NCBI GenBank assembly: GCA_017435045.1
Contig: JAFSFT010000018.1
Span: forward strand, 1-37,997
Reading direction: 5' to 3'
DNA from: Oscillospiraceae bacterium
GTDB taxonomy: Bacteria > Bacillota > Clostridia > Oscillospirales > Ruminococcaceae
Length of the DNA: 37,997 nt
Both the position numbers and the translations under genes were made by a program. Positions 23,757-33,101 of this stretch are shown here, piece after piece. The notes beneath the pieces are model-generated. The model saw nothing but the letters and a program-made list of their open reading frames with translations, was not told where the DNA came from and made no database searches. The first letter of the stretch is position 1; every line of letters starts with the position of its first letter.

Positions 23757-24134
23757 ATGGGTCCTAATTTATTTGTGAACTACTACGAAGCTACAGCGAT
23801 GATTCTGTTCGGTATCGGATTTACAACAATGCTGCTTCACCCTAATCTTATCAAAAAGATTATCGGTCTTAACATTATGGATACAGCTATCTACCTTTTC
23901 CTTGCAGCAAAAGGCTATATCCACGGCAAGCTTGCACCAATCATCGTAAACGGTGATCTGGCAATGGAAACATACATCAACCCAATCCCAAGCAGCCTTG
24001 TTCTTACAGGTATCGTTGTTTCGGTAAGTGTAACAGCCATCTCTCTGTCTCTTGTACAGAAACTTTACAGAAAATACAATACTCTCGACATAGATGAAAT
24101 TATGTTCAAAGCAGGACAGGAGGAAGAAGAATAA
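23757..24134 (+). CDS. mrpC: Mrp/Mbh-type antiporter subunit C (MnhC/MbhG-like, NuoK homologue)
   Basis: The 125-residue protein has three helices and the NuoK/MrpC pattern ILFGIGFTTMLLHPNLIKKIIGLNIMDTAIYLFLAA, then DPIP-like NPIPSSLVLTGIVVSVSVTAISLSLV. It links the small-subunit part to the antiporter-like subunits. GGAGG precedes the start; one base separates it from the previous gene. Confidence 0.93.
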   Translation: MGPNLFVNYYEATAMILFGIGFTTMLLHPNLIKKIIGLNIMDTAIYLFLAAKGYIHGKLAPIIVNGDLAMETYINPIPSSLVLTGIVVSVSVTAISLSLVQKLYRKYNTLDIDEIMFKAGQEEEE

Positions 24135-24135
24135 T

Positions 24136-25620
24136 ATGCCATTTATAGCTAACTTCCCTTTCTTCTGTATACTGATTACAATGTTTGGCGGTATCCTTAC
24201 ATCCATGGTAAACGGTAAATGGGCATTCCGCATCAACACAGTAATCATTACAGCAACACTTGTTCTCAACGGCACTTTGCTGATGTTTTTAATCAAAGAC
24301 CCACAGTACTTTACATTTATGATGGGTCACTATCCTGCTCCTTGGGGTAACGAAATCCGTTTCGGTCCTCTTGAAGCACTTATGGGCACAGTATTCTCCT
24401 TTGTAACACTTTGCTCCCTTATTTCCGGCAAAGATGAGGTTTTCCACGATGTAAAACCAAGAAATCTTCATTATTTTTACATAATGATTAACCTCTTGCT
24501 TTCATCCCTCTTTGCGCTTATCTACACAAACGACTTGTTTACAGCATACGTATTTGTTGAAATCAACACAATCTGTGCATGTGCAATCGTTATGGCAAAA
24601 GAAAACGGCAAAACCCTTGCGGCAACACTCAGATATCTTATTATGAGCTTGCTCGGTTCCGGTTTGTTCCTGCTTTCAATCGTACTTACATACGATATTA
24701 CAGGTCAGCTTCTTATGGTTCCTGCACACGAAGCATTCCAGAGAATTTTTGCAACAGGTGAATATCAGATTCCTCTCACAATCATTCTCGGTCTTGTATG
24801 TGTTGCAATGGCAATCAAAAGTGCGCTTTTCCCATTCCACACATGGCTCAGCCACGCACACGGCAGCGCAACAACAGCATCCAGTGCTATCCTTTCCGGT
24901 CTTGTTCTCAAAGGCTATATCATTATGCTCATCAAGATTATCGTTAGGGTAGTAGGTCTTGAAGTTGTTGTTCAGCTCAAAGCGGTTAACATTCTCTTTG
25001 TGATGGCTGTTCTGGCAATGATTATCGGTTCTCTTGATGCTATCAAGGAAAACCATATCAAACGTATGATTGCTTTTTCCTCTGTTGCACAGATGGGTTA
25101 CATCTACATGGGTATCGGTCTTGGCAATATGGCGGGTCTTATCGTAGCATGTTTCCACATCATTGTACACGCAATCACAAAACCAATGCTCTTTAGCTCC
25201 GCAGGCGGTCTTGCATCAGCAAGCGGACACAAAAAGGATTTTGCAAGCCTTAAGGGTGCGGCATACCGCAATCCTATCGCTGCAGCAGCATTTCTCATTG
25301 GCAGTCTGTCTATGATTGGTATTCCGTTCTTTGCAGGCTTCGGTGCAAAATACTACCTGTCCATGGCAGCTATCGGTATGGGTGCAAAAATGTGGGTTGT
25401 ACTTTTTGCACTTGCAGTAAGTACAGTGCTCAACGCAATCTACTACATCAGAGTTATCTCTATCATCTTCAGCAAAACAGAGGGTGAAGTTGTTGAAAGA
25501 CACAAAAATGCTCCATCCTATACCTTTGCAATGACAGTGTTTATTATAGTTAATGTTTTACTCGGCCTTTTCTACCAGCCTGTAATGGATGTAATTACAG
25601 TTGGTATGGGTCTGTTGTAA
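24136..25620 (+). CDS. Antiporter-like subunit 1 (MrpD/MbhH-like, NuoL/M/N superfamily)
   Basis: The 494-residue protein has about 14 helices. The ion-path residues of this superfamily are present: TM5 Glu142 (YVFVEINT), TM7 Lys228 (AIKSALFPFHTWL), TM8 Lys259 (SGLVLKGY) and TM12 Lys405 (GFGAKYYL). The loop SHAHGSATTASSAILSG is a His/Ala variant of the common A(H/Y)xxAPxxASA. The ATG at 24136 follows AGGAGG; longer forms start inside the previous gene without a site. Its position after C suggests the MbhH/MrpD place in the complex. Confidence 0.92.
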   Translation: MPFIANFPFFCILITMFGGILTSMVNGKWAFRINTVIITATLVLNGTLLMFLIKDPQYFTFMMGHYPAPWGNEIRFGPLEALMGTVFSFVTLCSLISGKDEVFHDVKPRNLHYFYIMINLLLSSLFALIYTNDLFTAYVFVEINTICACAIVMAKENGKTLAATLRYLIMSLLGSGLFLLSIVLTYDITGQLLMVPAHEAFQRIFATGEYQIPLTIILGLVCVAMAIKSALFPFHTWLSHAHGSATTASSAILSGLVLKGYIIMLIKIIVRVVGLEVVVQLKAVNILFVMAVLAMIIGSLDAIKENHIKRMIAFSSVAQMGYIYMGIGLGNMAGLIVACFHIIVHAITKPMLFSSAGGLASASGHKKDFASLKGAAYRNPIAAAAFLIGSLSMIGIPFFAGFGAKYYLSMAAIGMGAKMWVVLFALAVSTVLNAIYYIRVISIIFSKTEGEVVERHKNAPSYTFAMTVFIIVNVLLGLFYQPVMDVITVGMGLL

Positions 25621-25636
25621 GGAAAGGACGGTAGAT

Positions 25637-27109
25637 ATGGAATTTTTAACTGTATTCGCAATTATCCTGCCAATCCTTTCCGGTGCAGGACTGCTGTTCT
25701 CCAAAATAGAGGAGTACAAAGAGGTTAACAACTTCTCCACAGCGGTTATCGCTGTTACAGCCGCTGTAACAGTGCTTTCCAACATAGTAAACTTTGGCAA
25801 AAGCTGTTCTGTGTTACGTCTGCCAATGGGCATGACACTGGGCTTTTCCGTAGATGCACTTGCAGCAATTTTTTCCACAATGTTTGTGGCAGTATGGCTG
25901 CTTGTAAATATCTACAGCCGTGAATATTTCAAGACACAGCCTAATGTAAAACGCTTTATGGGCTTTTACCTTATGGCTATGGGTGCGGTTATCGGCGTTG
26001 CATATGCAGAAAACCCATTTACATTCTATACATTCTTTGAACTTATGAGTCTGACAAGCTTTGTGTTTGTACTCAGCAATCAGTCCAGAAACAGCATTGC
26101 AGCAGCCAAAAAGTATATTTATTATTCCATCTTTGGTGCTCTCTGCGGCCTTGTTGCAATTATGGCATTCTATGGCAGCGACCTTATCGGAACAAAAAGC
26201 TTTGTTGCAGGCGGCAGCCTTGTAAGAGAACTTGGCGGCAGAATGCCAATGGTTGCGGTTATCGTGTTTATTGCAATTATAGGCTTCAGCTGTAAGGCAG
26301 GTATGTTCCCGCTGCACTCCTGGATACCATACGCTTATGTACAGTCTCCTGCACCTGCAAGTGCTGTACTCAGCGGTGCAATTGCAAAAACAGGTGTCCT
26401 TGCAATTATCAGAATTGTATATTTTGTTGTTGGTGCAGATGTGCTGCGTGGCAGCTGGGTGCAGTTTGCGGTGCTTGCACTTTCCACAGCGACAATCTTT
26501 ATGGGCTCCATGATGGCTTATAAGGAAAAACTTTTCCAGCGCCGTGTGGCATACTCCAGTGTCAGCCAGGTTTCCTATGCTGTATTTGGTGTTATGACAC
26601 TTTCAGGCCTTGGTCTTGCAGGTGCAATCCTGCAGATTATCTTCCATGCTTTGTCCAAAAATGTGCTGTTCCTCACATCAGGTGCAGTTACATACAGGAC
26701 AGGCAGAGCATATGTGGGCGAATTTACAGGTCTTGGCAAGGCAATGCCAAAAACCTTTGCTCTTTTCACACTTGCAGGTATGTCCCTTGCAGGTGTACCG
26801 CTGACAGGCGGTTTTATCAGCAAATACTATCTGGCACAGGCAGCACTCGGAAACAATTTCGATCTGCTTGGCAAAATCGGCTTTGTGGCAATTATGGTTT
26901 CCGCATTGCTTACAGCAGGCTACATCTGGTCTGTAAGCAGCAAGGCTCTCTTTGCACACAAGGACCTTGAAATTACAGAAAACTGCGATATCAATGTTAC
27001 AATGTTTGTTCCTATGCTTATCCTTACAGCACTTATCTTTGTAATAGGCGTATGCCCATCAGCTGTAATGGAAGTTATCAACAGCGTTGTCGCATCGGTT
27101 GGCTTGTAA
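25637..27109 (+). CDS. Antiporter-like subunit 2 (NuoL/M/N superfamily)
   Basis: The 490-residue, ~14-helix protein retains TM5 Glu135 (YTFFELMSLTSF), TM7 Lys220 (CKAGMFPLHSWIP), TM8 Lys251 (SGAIAKTGVL) and TM12 Lys396 (GGFISKYYLA). The YVQSPAPASAVLSG loop is canonical. It is clearly different in sequence from its three neighbours, so it is not a recent duplicate. The start at 25637 follows AAAGGACGG. Confidence 0.92.
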   Translation: MEFLTVFAIILPILSGAGLLFSKIEEYKEVNNFSTAVIAVTAAVTVLSNIVNFGKSCSVLRLPMGMTLGFSVDALAAIFSTMFVAVWLLVNIYSREYFKTQPNVKRFMGFYLMAMGAVIGVAYAENPFTFYTFFELMSLTSFVFVLSNQSRNSIAAAKKYIYYSIFGALCGLVAIMAFYGSDLIGTKSFVAGGSLVRELGGRMPMVAVIVFIAIIGFSCKAGMFPLHSWIPYAYVQSPAPASAVLSGAIAKTGVLAIIRIVYFVVGADVLRGSWVQFAVLALSTATIFMGSMMAYKEKLFQRRVAYSSVSQVSYAVFGVMTLSGLGLAGAILQIIFHALSKNVLFLTSGAVTYRTGRAYVGEFTGLGKAMPKTFALFTLAGMSLAGVPLTGGFISKYYLAQAALGNNFDLLGKIGFVAIMVSALLTAGYIWSVSSKALFAHKDLEITENCDINVTMFVPMLILTALIFVIGVCPSAVMEVINSVVASVGL

Positions 27110-27124
27110 GGAGGGGACAGACGT

Positions 27125-28594
27125 ATGAATAATTATCTTGTTTTACTGCCTGTACTGCTTCCTCTGGCATTGGGCTATGCATCATTGCATATAAGATTTG
27201 AAAATGATGAAAAACGCACAAAATACTCAATAATCTGCACAGCAATCAACAGCGTAATCGTATTTGCGATGCTTTTTGCAATGAGAGAAACATCTGTAAA
27301 TGTATTCAGCTTTACAGACACTCTCAACATCAGATTTAAAATTGACGGTCTCGGCTGTGTTTTTGCAGGTATGGTAAGCTTTTTGTGGCCTCTTGCCACA
27401 ATTTACGCTTCCGAATATATGAAGCACGAAGGCAAAATGCAGAAGTTCTTTGCGTTTTACCTTATGACATTTGGTGTTACTGTAGGTCTTGCGTTCAGTG
27501 CAAATATGCTTACAATGTATCTTTGCTACGAAGCACTTACATTTATCACACTTCCGTTGGTTATGCACTCAATGGACAAACGTGCAGAGTATGCAGGTAA
27601 AAAATACCTTATCTACTCTGTTGGCGGTGCAAGCCTTTCCTTTGTAGGCATGATGCTTATGATGTTCTACAACGGCAGCATTGAGTTCGCATACGGCGGT
27701 GTTGTAACAGTAAACGAACCTGTTCTGCTTGTTGCATATCTGCTTATGTTCCTTGGCTTCGGCGTAAAAGCAGCAGTATTCCCGCTTCACGGCTGGCTGC
27801 CTGCAGCTTCCGTTGCACCAACAACAGTTACAGCACTTCTTCACGCTGTTGCAGTTGTTAAAGCAGGTGTATTTGCAATTATGCGTACAACTTACTACTT
27901 CTTCGGCCCTGATTTCCTCAGAGGTACATGGGTACAGAACGTGGTAATGACAATGGCCATCATCACAGTGTGCTTCGGTTCCTGGTCTGCTGTAAGAAGC
28001 CGTCACCTCAAACGCCGTCTTGCTTATTCCACAGTAAGCCAGCTGGCATATATCGTATTCGGCATTACACTTATGACCGCGGACAGCTTTAAAGGCAGTA
28101 TGAGCCATATGCTGTTCCACGGTATTGTAAAGATTGTACTGTTCTACACAGCAGGTGCAATTCTCTATACAAACCACAAGGAATTTGTGGACGAAATTGA
28201 AGGTTTTGCACACAAGATGCCAAAAACCTTTGCTCTCTTTACAATTTCTTCTGTTTCCCTTATCGGTATTCCGCCGCTTGCAGGTTTCCTTTCCAAATTT
28301 ACACTTGCAACAGCAGCAGTAAGGGAAATGAGTGCAGAAAACATCCTGCCGTTCCTCGGTGTATGTGCACTGATGTTCTCTGCATTTATGACAGCAATTT
28401 ATCTTCTGGAAATTATCACAAAGGCATACTTCCCATCCAAAGGCTTTGATATGGAAAGCCTTGACCACGTTAAAGAAGCACCTGCAAAACTGTGGGGACC
28501 TATGGCGGTTATCACAGCCGTAATGGTTTCTGTAACATTCTGGGCAACACCTTTGTTCAGTTTCCTTGAAACAGTAGCGAAAGGAGTATTTTAA
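27125..28594 (+). CDS. Antiporter-like subunit 3 (NuoL/M/N superfamily)
   Basis: The 489-residue, ~14-helix protein retains TM5 Glu136 (LCYEALTFITLPLV), TM7 Lys215 (GVKAAVFPLHGWLP), TM8 His240 and Lys246 (ALLHAVAVVKAGVF), and TM12 Lys391 (GFLSKFTLA). The sequence ASVAPTTVTALLHAVAVVKAG is closest to the MrpA/NuoL-like type in this loop. AGGAGGGG precedes the start. It ends 2 bases before subunit 4. Confidence 0.92.
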   Translation: MNNYLVLLPVLLPLALGYASLHIRFENDEKRTKYSIICTAINSVIVFAMLFAMRETSVNVFSFTDTLNIRFKIDGLGCVFAGMVSFLWPLATIYASEYMKHEGKMQKFFAFYLMTFGVTVGLAFSANMLTMYLCYEALTFITLPLVMHSMDKRAEYAGKKYLIYSVGGASLSFVGMMLMMFYNGSIEFAYGGVVTVNEPVLLVAYLLMFLGFGVKAAVFPLHGWLPAASVAPTTVTALLHAVAVVKAGVFAIMRTTYYFFGPDFLRGTWVQNVVMTMAIITVCFGSWSAVRSRHLKRRLAYSTVSQLAYIVFGITLMTADSFKGSMSHMLFHGIVKIVLFYTAGAILYTNHKEFVDEIEGFAHKMPKTFALFTISSVSLIGIPPLAGFLSKFTLATAAVREMSAENILPFLGVCALMFSAFMTAIYLLEIITKAYFPSKGFDMESLDHVKEAPAKLWGPMAVITAVMVSVTFWATPLFSFLETVAKGVF

Positions 28595-28596
28595 TT

Positions 28597-30546
28597 ATGA
28601 ATGTTAGAATGATTCTTTTGCTTATGGTTTTTGTTCCTGTGCTTATGGGTTTTGTACCATTTGCGGTAAAGGACATCAAAAAACTTAACCTTATGATGGT
28701 TGCAGTTTCCATTGCTGAATTTGCAGCCTGCCTCTATATGATGTTCAACCTTTCAATGGTTGACAGTCAGGTGGTTTCACTCACCTGGTTTGCAGGCGTG
28801 GGTGTAAACTTCAAAATCAACGGTTTTGGTATTCTCCAGGCAGTTGCAACCAGCCTTATCTGGATTGGTTCCAGCGTATTTTCTGATGAATACTTTGACC
28901 ACGCACCGCAGAATCTCAGAAGATATTACAGCTTCTGGGCAATCACATTCGGTGCAACACTGGGAATCTTCCTTGCAAATGACCTTTATACAGTGTTCAT
29001 CTTCTTTGAAGCTATGTCCTTTGCAAGCTATCCGCTGGTTGTTCACAATCAGGATAAAGATTCCATCGACGCAGGCAACAGCTATCTGTCTGTAGCGGTA
29101 ATCGGTGGTCTTGCAACACTTGGTGGTATCTTCTGGCTTACATCTGTTACAGGGACAGCAGTTATCGACGAACTCTCCCTTGCAGCAACAGCTTTTGAAA
29201 ATGAAAACGTACTCTTTATGGTTGCGTTCCTCATCTTCTTTGGTTTTGCAGCAAAAGCAGGTATGTTCCCGCTTAACGGCTGGCTGCCAAAAGCTCACCC
29301 TGCAGCACCTGCACCTGCCAGTGCCGCACTTTCCGGTATACTTATCAAAACAGGTGTGTTCGGTGCAATTGTGGTTACAAGCCGCATTATGAGAGGCAAC
29401 GAAAAATGGGCAATGTTTGTGCTTGTTATCGGTATACTCACAATGTTCCTTGGTGCACTGTGTGCATTTATGTCCACAAACCTTAAAGAAACTCTGGCAT
29501 ATTCTTCCATGTCACAGATTGGTTTTATCGTAATTGGTGTTGCAATGACACAGTTCCTTGGCGAACACGGTGCAATTGCAGCCTACGGCACAGTGCTGCA
29601 TATGATAAACCATACAATGATAAAACTTGTGCTCTTTACCTGTGCAGGTATTGTTTATCAGAACACACACAGCCTTAATCTGAACGAAATTCAGGGCTTC
29701 GGCAAAGGCAAAAAGGTGCTTACAGCCTGTTTTGGCACAGCAGCACTTGGTATTATGGGTGTTCCTTTCTTCAACGGTTACATCAGCAAAACTCTGCTCC
29801 ACGAAGGTATTGTGGAACATATCCACCTCCTTCACGAAGTACACGGTGCAACAGTTTTTTTCCAGTTTGCAGAAGTTATCTTCCTTGTAAGCGGCGGTTT
29901 TACAGTGGCATATATGACAAAACTGTTTATCTGCCTGTTTGTAAAAAATCCTGCAAAGGAATGGCATCTGCACAAGCCTTACGTTTCCAAACGTACCGCT
30001 GTTGTTATCAGTGCAGTTTCCGCACTTATCTTTGTGTTCGGTGCTTTGCCGCATCAGACACTTGATAAGCTTGCAGAACTCACAAGCGACTTTATGGGTG
30101 TTCACGCACTTGACCACGCTGTGCATTACTTCAGTTGGGTAAACCTCAAAGGTGCTGTAATCTCTCTTGCAATCGGTGCAGTGCTCTACTTTGCTGTTGC
30201 ACAGTTTACAGTTATCACAAAGGATAAAAAATACATTAATCCTTGGAACCAGAAGCTTACAGTGGAAAACCTTGTGTGGAGACCATTGGTGTTTACAGTT
30301 CTTCCGAATGTTCTCGGTTTTATCGGCCGTGTTATCGACAAGCTTCCTGAAATGGTACTGCTTATCATCCGCAAGCTGTTCTTTACGGATGCAAAGGTGC
30401 CTGTTACATTCTGGGAAGGCAAGAAGACAAAGGAAGAAGAGGGAATACCGGAGATGACATTCCGCATCACAGAAAGCCTTACATACAGCCTTTTGCTGTT
30501 TGGTCTTGGTCTTGTTGTAACGATTATCTATCTGTTTGTGGCTTAA
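28597..30546 (+). CDS. Antiporter-like subunit 4 with long C-terminal extension (NuoL/HyfB-like)
   Basis: The 649-residue protein has the usual 14-helix core with TM5 Glu138 (IFFEAMSFASYPLV), TM7 Lys220 (AAKAGMFPLNGWLP), TM8 Lys251 (SGILIKTGVFG) and TM12 Lys398 (NGYISKTLLHEG). About 150 extra residues follow: a further helix (LKGAVISLAIGAVLYFAVAQF is its region), a probable amphipathic segment (LGFIGRVIDKLPEMVLLIIR), a charged stretch and a final membrane anchor. That order resembles the lateral-helix extension of NuoL, MrpA and hydrogenase-4 subunit B, so it may be the distal subunit that clamps the others. It is the last gene of the operon. Confidence 0.92.
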   Translation: MNVRMILLLMVFVPVLMGFVPFAVKDIKKLNLMMVAVSIAEFAACLYMMFNLSMVDSQVVSLTWFAGVGVNFKINGFGILQAVATSLIWIGSSVFSDEYFDHAPQNLRRYYSFWAITFGATLGIFLANDLYTVFIFFEAMSFASYPLVVHNQDKDSIDAGNSYLSVAVIGGLATLGGIFWLTSVTGTAVIDELSLAATAFENENVLFMVAFLIFFGFAAKAGMFPLNGWLPKAHPAAPAPASAALSGILIKTGVFGAIVVTSRIMRGNEKWAMFVLVIGILTMFLGALCAFMSTNLKETLAYSSMSQIGFIVIGVAMTQFLGEHGAIAAYGTVLHMINHTMIKLVLFTCAGIVYQNTHSLNLNEIQGFGKGKKVLTACFGTAALGIMGVPFFNGYISKTLLHEGIVEHIHLLHEVHGATVFFQFAEVIFLVSGGFTVAYMTKLFICLFVKNPAKEWHLHKPYVSKRTAVVISAVSALIFVFGALPHQTLDKLAELTSDFMGVHALDHAVHYFSWVNLKGAVISLAIGAVLYFAVAQFTVITKDKKYINPWNQKLTVENLVWRPLVFTVLPNVLGFIGRVIDKLPEMVLLIIRKLFFTDAKVPVTFWEGKKTKEEEGIPEMTFRITESLTYSLLLFGLGLVVTIIYLFVA

Positions 30547-30604
30547 CAGAGTTATCTTTGGTATGCAGATATCCTGCAAGATAAATCAATAAAATAAAAA
30601 ACAA

Positions 30605-30657
30605 GGCTCCGTAAAGGGTGTTCTCTTATGTGTAACACCCTTTATACGGAGTCTTTT
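30605..30657. terminator. Rho-independent terminator of the Mrp-like operon, probably bidirectional
   Basis: An 18-bp stem GGCTCCGTAAAGGGTGTT paired with AACACCCTTTATACGGAGTC (2-base bulge) ends in TTTTTG on the plus strand. On the minus strand it is followed by TTGTTTTTTATTTT, so it can also end the converging S1-domain gene. Confidence 0.92.
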
Positions 30658-30691
30658 TGTGTTTAAGCAGATTTTTGTTCAATAAATAAAT

Positions 30692-30719
30692 TTATATTTG
30701 TGCTTTTATATTTGTGTTT
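30692..30719. repeat. Two tandem 14-base repeats
   Basis: TTATATTTGTGCTT is followed directly by TTATATTTGTGTTT (13 of 14 identical), between the operon terminator and the S1-domain gene stop. No function is evident. Confidence 0.5.
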
Positions 30720-30743
30720 ATCAAAAATACAGATAAAAGTATA

Positions 30744-31646
30744 TTAAAAATATGTTTCTATATTTTTATGGCAGTTTTCTGTTGAATATTTCCAGTGCTT
30801 AACAGTGCCATCTGTCTGAAAATAGCGTATTTCAGGAAAAAACTGTTCGCCCTTAAGAGTGCTCATAATCACCAGCTTTATCTTCATTTTATCGGGCAGA
30901 ATATTTTTTATGTAAACATTGACCACATCGCCTATTTCTATGCCTTCGCAGCTTTCTGCAAGGCCTGCAAGGTTAGGGGCAAGCTCTATAAATATGCCGT
31001 AGCTTTCTATGCTTCGTACGATGCCTGTTGTTGTGGTGCCTGCCCTGAAGTATGCGGCGTTTTCCAGCCATGTACCCAGAAGTTCCTTGTGTGTCAGCAC
31101 AATTCTGCCGTTGGCATCACAGCTTTTTATGCAGGCATATATATTCTGTCCAACAGTAAACCTGTCGGCAGGGCTCTGGATGCGTGAAACCGATATAAAA
31201 TCAATGGGCAGCAGGGCACTGATGCCGTATCCTATATCACAGAACACTCCAAAGCGGTCTATATGTGTTACACAGCAGGGGATAACAGCACCCGGGCAAA
31301 GTTTGCTTATATAATTGTCGTATGCAAGCTGCTGTGCCTTTCTGCGTGATATTTCAAATATATATTCGCTGCCTTTTCTTTTTACATCGGTTATCACAAA
31401 GCACACAAACCTGTTTACCCTTGTAGCTATGGCGGCTTCCTTGATACATCCTTTTTCAAAAGACAGATATACTTCGTTGTTGGGCATAAAGGCCTCGTAT
31501 CCGCCAAGATTGAACCGCAGCCCTTTTCCTCTGTCATAAACCAATGCTCTGGCAAACAGCACCTCGCCGTTTTCATAGCTGTCCAGCAGGCTTTCAAGGC
31601 AGAAAGGGGATGGAGCGGTTATGTTGGTCTCCTGCATATATTCCAT
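30744..31646 (-). CDS. S1 RNA-binding domain protein (RpsA-like)
   Basis: The 300-residue soluble protein has three S1-type OB folds at about residues 22-105, 116-190 and 202-268. The second and third are the clearest (PGAVIPCCVTHIDRFGVFCDIGYGISALLP; AGTTTTGIVRSIESYGIFIELAPNLAGLAES). It resembles the short ribosomal protein S1 homologues of Firmicutes, which bind mRNA or act in RNA turnover rather than being required for initiation. GGAAGG lies 8 bases before the ATG. It is divergent from the DUF951-prfA operon. Confidence 0.9.
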   Translation of the reverse strand: MEYMQETNITAPSPFCLESLLDSYENGEVLFARALVYDRGKGLRFNLGGYEAFMPNNEVYLSFEKGCIKEAAIATRVNRFVCFVITDVKRKGSEYIFEISRRKAQQLAYDNYISKLCPGAVIPCCVTHIDRFGVFCDIGYGISALLPIDFISVSRIQSPADRFTVGQNIYACIKSCDANGRIVLTHKELLGTWLENAAYFRAGTTTTGIVRSIESYGIFIELAPNLAGLAESCEGIEIGDVVNVYIKNILPDKMKIKLVIMSTLKGEQFFPEIRYFQTDGTVKHWKYSTENCHKNIETYF

Positions 31647-31725
31647 AGATAATACCTTCCTTAAATAGTCGTTTTTTACTAAATATATGCTGCAAAAAAA
31701 TGATATAATACTTTAAATTATCCAA

Positions 31726-31754
31726 TTGCAAACAACCGCTTGTTATGATACAAT
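31726..31754 (+). promoter_or_regulatory. Promoter for the DUF951-prfA-tsaC-coaE gene run
   Basis: TTGCAA, a 17-base spacer and TACAAT lie 33 bases before the DUF951 ATG. Confidence 0.6.
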
Positions 31755-31786
31755 TATTCTGAGAAAATTTGGGCGGGTGAAAAAAT

Positions 31787-31972
31787 ATGGACGTAAAAGT
31801 AAATGATATTATAGTTACCAAAAAGCCTCATCCCTGTCAGAACAGCGAATTTCTGGTTCTGCGTATAGGTGCCGATTTTAAAATTCGCTGCACCAAGTGC
31901 GGACGTGAGGTTATGATTCCACGCTCAAAAATTGAGAAGAATATCAAAAAGATTATTACACCGCAGGAATAG
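31787..31972 (+). CDS. DUF951 family small zinc-ribbon-like protein
   Basis: The 61-residue protein is a full-length DUF951 member: VNDIIVTKKPHPCQNSEF, RIGADFKIRCTKCGREVMIPR and the C-terminal EKNIKKI. The CTKC pair together with the upstream Cys (KPHPC) could bind a metal. The function is unknown; in Firmicutes it is a conserved small protein near housekeeping genes. The site GGGTG precedes the ATG; prfA follows 52 bases later. Confidence 0.92.
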   Translation: MDVKVNDIIVTKKPHPCQNSEFLVLRIGADFKIRCTKCGREVMIPRSKIEKNIKKIITPQE

Positions 31973-32024
31973 CCGGTAATCTTTATCTGTAACACTGTTA
32001 ATAATTTTAAATGGAGATATATAG

Positions 32025-33101
32025 ATGTTTGAAAAACTTGTAGACGTAAAAAACAGATATGACGAAATCAACCAGCTGCTTATGGACCCTACAGTTATCA
32101 ATGATAACAAGAGATATAAGGAGCTTATGAAGGAGTATAAAAACCTTACACCTATCGTGGAAAAATTTAACGAATACACAGCGGCAAAGAACAACTTTGA
32201 AGAAGCAAAGGAAATGCTGGACGAAGGCGGCCTTGATCCTGAATTCAAGGAAATGGTTCAGATGCAGTACGAAGAAGGCAAGGAAGGCATGGAAAAATGC
32301 GGCGAAGAGCTTAAAATTCTCCTCCTTCCAAAGGATGAAGATGACGACCGCAACGTTATCATCGAAATCCGTGGCGGTGCAGGCGGCGAGGAAGCAGCAC
32401 TCTTTGCATATAACCTTTACCGTATGTACAATATGTATGCTGATACAAAGGGATGGAAAACAGAAATCCTTTCCCTCAACGAAACAGAGCTTGGCGGTTT
32501 TAAGGAAGTTTCCTTCTCCATCGAGGGTGACAGTGTATACAGCCGTTTTAAATTTGAAAGCGGCGTTCACCGTGTGCAGCGTGTGCCTGATACAGAAACA
32601 CAGGGCAGAATCCACACATCCACAGTTACTGTTGCTGTAATGCTGGAGGTTGATGATGTTGAAATTGACATCAACCCTGCAGACCTTAAAATCGACACTT
32701 TCCGTTCCTCTGGTGCAGGCGGTCAGCACATCAACAAAACTTCTTCTGCTATCCGTGTAACCCATCTGCCGACAGGTCTTGTTGTTGAATGTCAGGACGA
32801 ACGTTCCCAGCACAAAAACAAGGATAAGGCTCTCAAGGTTCTCCGCAGCCGTCTTTACGATATCGAAAAGGCAAAACAGGATGCAGAGGTTGCAGAAAGC
32901 CGTAAAAGTCAGGTTGGTACAGGCGACAGAAGCGAACGTATCAGAACCTACAACTATCCGCAGGGCCGTCTGACAGACCACCGTATCGGTCTTACACTTT
33001 ACCGTCTTGAACAGATTCTCAATGGCGACCTTGACGAAGTTATCGACAGCCTTGTTACAGTAGACCAGGCAGAAAAGCTGAAAAGATCAGAGGAAAACTA
33101 A
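32025..33101 (+). CDS. prfA: Peptide chain release factor 1
   Basis: The 358-residue protein is RF1. It contains the codon-recognition loop [14 protein letters not shown] (PDT at 188-190, the PxT type of RF1 that reads UAA and UAG, not the SPF of RF2) and the peptidyl-tRNA hydrolysis motif [15 protein letters not shown] (GGQ at 232-234, whose Gln is the PrmC methylation site). Length fits the family. The PrmC methyltransferase gene that often follows is absent; tsaC starts at the last base of the stop codon. Confidence 0.97.
   Translation: MFEKLVDVKNRYDEINQLLMDPTVINDNKRYKELMKEYKNLTPIVEKFNEYTAAKNNFEEAKEMLDEGGLDPEFKEMVQMQYEEGKEGMEKCGEELKILLLPKDEDDDRNVIIEIRGGAGGEEAALFAYNLYRMYNMYADTKGWKTEILSLNETELGGFKEVSFSIEGDSVYSRFKFESGVHRVQRVPDTETQGRIHTSTVTVAVMLEVDDVEIDINPADLKIDTFRSSGAGGQHINKTSSAIRVTHLPTGLVVECQDERSQHKNKDKALKVLRSRLYDIEKAKQDAEVAESRKSQVGTGDRSERIRTYNYPQGRLTDHRIGLTLYRLEQILNGDLDEVIDSLVTVDQAEKLKRSEEN

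Noticed and set aside
23757-28594. Complex I (nuo) operon
   Set aside because: NuoK- and NuoL/M/N-like proteins are present, but NuoA/B/C/D/H/I/J are absent. The E, F, G, MbhD and MbhE-MrpB genes identify an Mrp/Mbh-type module.
29512-30579. A 355-codon minus-strand frame opposite antiporter subunit 4
   Set aside because: Same Cys/His/Lys-rich shadow composition, no ribosome site, and it crosses the operon end. Similar long antisense frames opposite 27569-28468, 32007-32981 and 33125-33994 were rejected for the same reason.
30692-30719. CRISPR or mobile-element repeat
   Set aside because: Only two adjacent 14-base copies without spacers; AT-rich slippage is enough to explain them.
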